Shown here: in pieces, positions 34,905-38,585 of the stretch
Numbering within the stretch: the stretch's first letter is position 1
Layout: every line of letters starts with the position of its first letter
Origin: Bacteroidales bacterium
GTDB lineage: Bacteria; Bacteroidota; Bacteroidia; Bacteroidales; UBA932
Length of the DNA stretch: 38,585 bases
Assembly: GCA_017546605.1 (NCBI GenBank)
Contig: JAFYSH010000025.1
Coordinates: 1-38,585, forward strand
Direction of reading: 5' to 3'
Translations under genes and position numbers: made by a program
The notes under the pieces: generated by a model
The model's database searches: none
What the model saw: the letters and a program-made list of their open reading frames with translations, nothing else
What the model was told of the DNA's origin: nothing

Positions 34905-35742
34905 CAACTGCAATTCCAAAAATTTGCTGCCAGGAGAAGGTCTCCAGTCCAAAAGAAAAGGAGGCTGCTGCAGATACGGCTGGAATGAGTGCTGTAAAAA
35001 CAACTGTCCGAGTCATACCGATGTGTTTGACTGCTTCTACATAAAAGGCAAATGCACAGCAGGAGCACAAGATGGCCAGTGCTAAAATGGCGATGATGGG
35101 TTCTGTTTGTAGTAGGTTATGTACTTGGAAAGAAGACCAGTCCACAGTTTTTAGCAACGGGATGAATAGCAATCCGCCAAAGATGAACTGGTAGGTTGTC
35201 AAAGTGATGCTGTTGTAGCGGTCTGATAAGGTCTTCACCAGTGATGCGTATGAGATGCTTGCAATCACGGCAATTAGCAGGATTAGGATTCCCCATCCAT
35301 TTTTTGCACTTAGCCCCTGATTGTTGAATATCATCAAGGCTGCACCAGGAAGTGTTAGCAAAATCCCTGCGATATTCCATCGGGACAGTCGCTCGCGTAA
35401 GAAGATTCGGCCCACCAATAAAGAAAATAATGGGATGGTGGCAATGATCAGTGCCGTGAGTGTGGGGGATTCTGTGGCCATAAGTCCATAGGTTTCAGCT
35501 AGGAAATAGGCAAAGGGTTCACAGAATGAGAGTAACCATAGCCATTTTAAGTCTTTTCTGTCAATGGATTGGATCTGTTTGGTGAGTTTCCCAAAAGCAT
35601 ATAGCAACCATCCGGCCAGGTTGATGCGCAGAAGCAGGAATACCGAAGGTGGGATGCTCGCTTGAATTAGGATGTCCGTTCCAATAAAAGAGAACCCCCA
35701 CAAAATAACGCTGATGATGATCAAAAGATATGATTTGGCCAT
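34843..35742 (-). CDS. EamA/DMT-family transporter
   Basis: This 299-residue protein has about ten predicted membrane helices arranged as two EamA repeats (about 5-140 and 150-285), the standard drug/metabolite transporter architecture. Typical segments are ILWGFSFIGTDIL (18-30), TALIIATIPLFSLLVGRIFLRERL (cited as the ATIPLFSLL region) and the second-repeat LIPAVSAAASF. The substrate cannot be predicted. It is last in a three-gene minus-strand operon, one base after the pyrC stop codon. Its 3' end overlaps the tex coding region on the other strand. Confidence 0.9.
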   Translation of the reverse strand: MAKSYLLIIISVILWGFSFIGTDILIQASIPPSVFLLLRINLAGWLLYAFGKLTKQIQSIDRKDLKWLWLLSFCEPFAYFLAETYGLMATESPTLTALIIATIPLFSLLVGRIFLRERLSRWNIAGILLTLPGAALMIFNNQGLSAKNGWGILILLIAVIASISYASLVKTLSDRYNSITLTTYQFIFGGLLFIPLLKTVDWSSFQVHNLLQTEPIIAILALAILCSCCAFAFYVEAVKHIGMTRTVVFTALIPAVSAAASFSFGLETFSWQQIFGIAVVIFGVILSQWSSKRAQSDCV

Positions 35743-35743
35743 A

Positions 35744-37096
35744 TTAGCGTTCGTATGTCAATGGTATGCCCGGTTTTTCAATGGCTTGGATTTGTCTGTT
35801 GGCTACGACAGCCTGACCATTGACCCACGTGTATTCAATTTGGGTGGCAAAGTGACAACCTTCGTAGGGAGACCATCCGCATTTTCCGGCCAACTTTGCC
35901 GTGGTGACTTCTTGTTTGTCAGTTGGATTGATTGAAAAGAGTACCAAGTCAGCAAACTGACCACATCTGATATAGCCTCGGTTTTCAATGTGATACAATC
36001 GAGCCGGTGCGTGACACATGCGATCGACCAATGTCGGCAGGTCAAAATGTCCTTGCAGGTGTAATTCAACCATTACAGGAAGAGAAAATTGGATAGAAGG
36101 CATGCCAGAAGGACTTTGGAGGTAATTTTGTTGCTTTTCTTCCAATAGGTGGGGAGCGTGATCGGTTCCAATGGTGTCTAATACGCCTTCTCGAACGGCT
36201 TTCAGTAAGGCTTCTCGGTCTGATGAGGCTTTGATCGCCGGGTTGCATTTGAGTCGATAGGTGAGTTGCTCATACTGGGATGCGTCGAACCAAAGGTAGT
36301 TGGGGCAGGTTTCTGCCGTGAGTTGCGGGTTGCTCTCTTTGGCTTTTCGAATCAGCTCAACTTCTTCGGCGGTACTGATGTGCATTAAGTGAACATGAGC
36401 TTTGCCTCCTTCCGCCAAAGCAATGGCCCGAGCTGTAGAGCGGATACAGGCTTCCCGGCTCCTAATTGTAGGATGCTGGGAGAAGGGGATCTGGTCTCCA
36501 TATTGCTCTTTGGCTTGTTCGGTAGCCTGACGGATGCATTGTTCGTCTTCACAATGCAAGGCCATTACTCCAGGAAAGTCTTGAAACAAAGTACGTAAGG
36601 TTTCTTCCCGATCCACGAGCATATTGCCGGTGGAGGACCCCATGAATAGTTTGATGCCACAATGTTGGTGAAGATCCAGTTGAAAAGCTTCTTCTTGGTT
36701 GTTATTGTTCAATCCTAAGTAGAACCCGAAATTGGCCCATGATTTTTCTTGGGCCAGGCGAAGTTTCTCTTCAAGAGCTTTTCGGCTGATTGCCGGCGGG
36801 TTGTTATTGGGCATATCCAAGTAAGAGGTAATGCCTCCTAGAACGGCAGCGCGGCTTTCGCTTTCCATATCTCCTTTGTGGGTCGCTCCTGGATCTCGAA
36901 AATGCACGTGTTCATCAATGATTCCTGGAATCAAATATTTTCCTCGACCATCGATGTGTTGAAAACCCTCGGGAAGTTCTTCAGGAGCAATGCTTCCTAT
37001 TTTATGAATGTGCGAGCCTTGGATCCAGACGTCTGCCTGAAATATTTTTCCTTCGTTGATTAATGTAGCGGAAGAAATAAGGGTATCGATTGACAT
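35744..37096 (-). CDS. pyrC: Dihydroorotase
   Basis: Dihydroorotase interconverts carbamoyl-aspartate and dihydroorotate in pyrimidine synthesis. This 450-residue protein is the class I type, with the metal motif DEHVHFRDPG (His63, His65). The carboxylated lysine candidate is Lys149 in CGIKLFMGSS. LMHISTAEE supplies a further His, and GTDHAPH supplies Asp312. All the ligands expected for an active enzyme are present, so it is not the inactive homologue type. It lies between a DPM1-like glycosyltransferase (4 bp upstream) and a DMT transporter. pyrG elsewhere in the window catalyses a later step of the same pathway. Confidence 0.95.
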   Translation of the reverse strand: MSIDTLISSATLINEGKIFQADVWIQGSHIHKIGSIAPEELPEGFQHIDGRGKYLIPGIIDEHVHFRDPGATHKGDMESESRAAVLGGITSYLDMPNNNPPAISRKALEEKLRLAQEKSWANFGFYLGLNNNNQEEAFQLDLHQHCGIKLFMGSSTGNMLVDREETLRTLFQDFPGVMALHCEDEQCIRQATEQAKEQYGDQIPFSQHPTIRSREACIRSTARAIALAEGGKAHVHLMHISTAEEVELIRKAKESNPQLTAETCPNYLWFDASQYEQLTYRLKCNPAIKASSDREALLKAVREGVLDTIGTDHAPHLLEEKQQNYLQSPSGMPSIQFSLPVMVELHLQGHFDLPTLVDRMCHAPARLYHIENRGYIRCGQFADLVLFSINPTDKQEVTTAKLAGKCGWSPYEGCHFATQIEYTWVNGQAVVANRQIQAIEKPGIPLTYER

Positions 37097-37100
37097 GGTG

Positions 37101-37844
37101 TTATGCGTTATGGTGAGGGGTAATTTTTCTAAAGCGGAGTTTCAGTACACCCCAGAAGGCTTCTCCAAAGATGGAGCTGCTCATTTTGGAAACGCCTTCT
37201 TTTCGGTCAGTGAAGATAATGGGAACTTCCTGGATGGTATATCCTAATTTAAAGGCATTGTATTTCATTTCAATTTGAAAGCCGTAACCCTTCATTTGAA
37301 TATGATCCAGGTTGATGTGTTCCAACAGCCTGCGAGTATAGCAAACAAACCCGGCTGTTGTGTCGTATACTTTCATGGATAGGACAACCCGTACGTATTT
37401 GGAGGCACCATAGGACATTAAGATGCGCCCAATCGGCCAATCGCGAACACCGATCCCTTTGCAATAACGGGAACCGATCGACAAGTCAGCTCCTTGTTTG
37501 CAGGCGGAGTAAAGACGGATCAGGTCTGCCGGATTGTGGGAGAAATCGGCATCCATTTCGAAGATGTAGTCATATTGGTGATCCAAGCACCAACGGAATC
37601 CGGCAATGTAAGCAGTGCCCAATCCTTGTTTTCCGCTGCGCTCAAGGATGAAAAGTCGGTCTGTATATTCTGTTTGAAGCTGTTTGACAATTTGGGCGGT
37701 TCCGTCAGGCGAGCCATCGTCCACAATAAGTATGTGAAAGTTTCCGTCCAATGCTAGAACGGTGCGAATCATTTTTTCAATATTTTCCCTTTCATTATAA
37801 GTAGGGATAATGACAATTTTTCTATCTGAAGCGATTGCCTGCAT
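37101..37844 (-). CDS. Family 2 glycosyltransferase, polyprenol-phosphate mannosyltransferase-like
   Basis: This 247-residue protein belongs to the DPM1-like group of GT2 enzymes. It starts with IIPTYNERENIEKMI (12-26), VDDGSPDGTA (41-50), then the acceptor/metal motif FEMDADFSHNP with Asp98 and Asp100. SIGSRYCKG and TAGFVCYTRRLL are typical later motifs. No C-terminal membrane helices are present, matching the soluble single-domain type that moves mannose from GDP-mannose to polyprenyl phosphate. The sugar donor is inferred. It probably supplies sugar for envelope glycan or protein O-glycosylation. It is first in the operon with pyrC and a DMT transporter. Confidence 0.92.
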   Translation of the reverse strand: MQAIASDRKIVIIPTYNERENIEKMIRTVLALDGNFHILIVDDGSPDGTAQIVKQLQTEYTDRLFILERSGKQGLGTAYIAGFRWCLDHQYDYIFEMDADFSHNPADLIRLYSACKQGADLSIGSRYCKGIGVRDWPIGRILMSYGASKYVRVVLSMKVYDTTAGFVCYTRRLLEHINLDHIQMKGYGFQIEMKYNAFKLGYTIQEVPIIFTDRKEGVSKMSSSIFGEAFWGVLKLRFRKITPHHNA

Positions 37845-37870
37845 AATTTTTCTCGATTAATATAAGCTAT

Positions 37871-37878
37871 CAAAGGTA
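37871..37878 (-). promoter_or_regulatory. Predicted -7 box for the glycosyltransferase-pyrC operon
   Basis: The minus strand reads TACCTTTG, a full match. It predicts a start near 37866 and a leader of about 22 nt. No -33 TTTG at standard spacing. Confidence 0.55.
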
Positions 37879-37959
37879 ACAATTATTTTTGAGAAGTAGG
37901 TGTTCGTTTAGGGATTTGTAAACGTTCCCAAATACGCGTGAAAAAAGTTTACTTTTTCT

Positions 37960-37967
37960 TAATTTTG
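37960..37967 (+). promoter_or_regulatory. Possible upstream rRNA promoter P1
   Basis: TAATTTTG matches TAnnTTTG. It lies about 110 nt before the stronger P2 box, as in tandem rRNA promoters of other bacteria. No -33 TTTG at normal spacing, so this is tentative. Confidence 0.35.
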
Positions 37968-38045
37968 TTATCTCATTGTTTAGTAGTATTTTATGTGATT
38001 TTTGGTTTGGGGGGTCAAAAAAATTAAAAAAAAGTTTAAAAAAAA

Positions 38046-38077
38046 TTTGGAGGTTGATAAAAAACCGCATATCTTTG
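38046..38077 (+). promoter_or_regulatory. rRNA operon promoter P2 with A-tract
   Basis: TTTG (38046-38049), a 20-nt spacer and TATCTTTG (38070-38077) match the Bacteroidetes consensus exactly. Directly upstream (about 38018-38045) is an A-rich stretch with runs of 6, 7 and 8 or more A, a plausible UP-like element. The -7 box sits inside the inverted repeat CCGCA (38065-38069)/TGCGG (38076-38080). Predicted start near 38083. Confidence 0.85.
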
Positions 38078-38082
38078 CGGTC

Positions 38083-38257
38083 CCTTTCGGAAATGAAGTG
38101 GTTAACACGTTCTGAGAGGCAAGTTGATTGAAATGATGAAGAACAAGTACAACAAGTACCGATAGAAGCAATAATCGTCGATTCGGAGTTTTCTCACGAT
38201 AGTGAGATACTGAATCAAAGGTGTCAGGAACAGCTTAGAGATATTTAAATAAGATAT
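38083..38257 (+). other. 16S rRNA leader
   Basis: About 175 nt separate the predicted start from mature 16S. A strong interrupted hairpin occupies 38180-38216: GATTC/GAATC outside, AGT/ACT, then TCTCAC/GTGAGA around a GATA loop. A perfect tandem repeat of the 9-mer AACAAGTAC lies at 38142-38159. The leader probably carries antitermination or RNase III processing signals, although no canonical boxA was recognised. No ORF of note. Confidence 0.6.
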
Positions 38258-38585
38258 ACAATGAAGAGTTTGATCCTGCTCAGGATGAACGCTAGCGGCA
38301 GGCTTAACACATGCAAGTCGAGGGGCAGCGAGATGTAGCAATACATTGTCGGCGACCGGCGCAAGGGTGCGTAACGCGTGAGCAACATGCCCGTATCAGG
38401 AGGATAACCCGGAGAAATTCGGACTAATACTCCATAGTAATAGGTTAAGGCATCTTAATTTATTTAAAGTTTCGATGGATACGGATTGGCTCGCGTGACA
38501 TTAGCTTGATGGTAGGGTAACGGCCTACCATGGCGACGATGTCTAGGGGTTCTGAGAGGAAGGTCCCCCACACTGGAACTGAGAC
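38258..38585 (+). rRNA. rrs: 16S ribosomal RNA, 5' part (truncated by window end)
   Basis: The sequence begins with ACAATGAAGAGTTTGATCC and continues with GGATGAACGCTAGCGGCAGG and CTTAACACATGCAAGTCGAG, the Bacteroidales 16S start. It runs on to CCACACTGGAACTGAGAC at the window end (about E. coli position 320). One G is missing from the normally invariant TGGCTCAG block, which reads TGCTCAG at 38278-38284. The signature is Bacteroidales, but I cannot fix the family with confidence. Confidence 0.97.

Noticed and set aside
1..38585. CRISPR arrays, insertion sequences, prophage, toxin-antitoxin or defence genes
   Set aside because: I saw no regularly spaced repeats, transposase or integrase motifs, or defence-type domains anywhere in the window.

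Overview
The window is chromosomal DNA from a member of the Bacteroidetes, most likely order Bacteroidales. Three lines support this. The 16S rRNA 5' end at the right edge has Bacteroidales-type sequence. The primary sigma factor is the short 286-residue form typical of the phylum. Many genes and all the stable RNAs are preceded by the Bacteroidetes promoter signature TAnnTTTG, in four cases with a TTTG exactly 20 nt upstream. I see no phage, insertion sequence, CRISPR array or defence island. This is mainly housekeeping DNA with several overlooked RNA and regulatory details.

Layout, left to right. 1-2164 (minus strand): a secreted DUF1460 (NlpC/P60-like) protein, RNase P RNA and an acyl-ACP thioesterase. 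2232-4680: pyrG and a glutaminyl cyclase. 4739-9166: a tight five-gene run (BadF-type amino-sugar kinase, murQ, recR, sodium:solute symporter, mntP) that looks like N-acetylmuramic acid salvage with recR inside it. 9216-10440: a predicted 6S-like small RNA followed by corA behind a structured leader. 10444-14790: rpsA, rnz and an S41 C-terminal protease. 14739-16787 (minus): mltG and a glucosaminidase-LysM protein. 16835-18670: cdd, the SRP RNA and mnmA, whose start codon sits just after the SRP RNA U-tract. 18679-18754 (minus): tRNA-Thr(CGT) with encoded CCA. 18800-20017: a HI0933-type flavoprotein. 20014-22464 (minus): dnaN, a DEDDh exonuclease and a degenerate fumarylacetoacetase-fold protein. 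22563-34904: an HtrA-like protease, rpoD, an M3 peptidase lipoprotein, argS, a YgiQ radical SAM protein, a small acidic-tailed protein, a ClC channel with CBS domains, and tex. 34843-37844 (minus): a DPM1-like glycosyltransferase, pyrC and a DMT transporter. 37960-38585: the rRNA promoters and leader, and the first ~330 nt of 16S rRNA.

Two themes recur. One is cell-wall turnover: DUF1460, the MurQ cluster, MltG and the glucosaminidase. The other is core information processing: rnpB, ffs, rpsA, recR, dnaN, rpoD, argS, mnmA, tex and rRNA. The best candidates for new biology are the structured RNA upstream of corA, the FAH-fold protein that lacks its metal ligands yet is translationally coupled to the replication exonuclease, and mnmA apparently using the SRP RNA as its 5' leader. 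Functions are assigned from recognised sequence motifs, and no database search was run.
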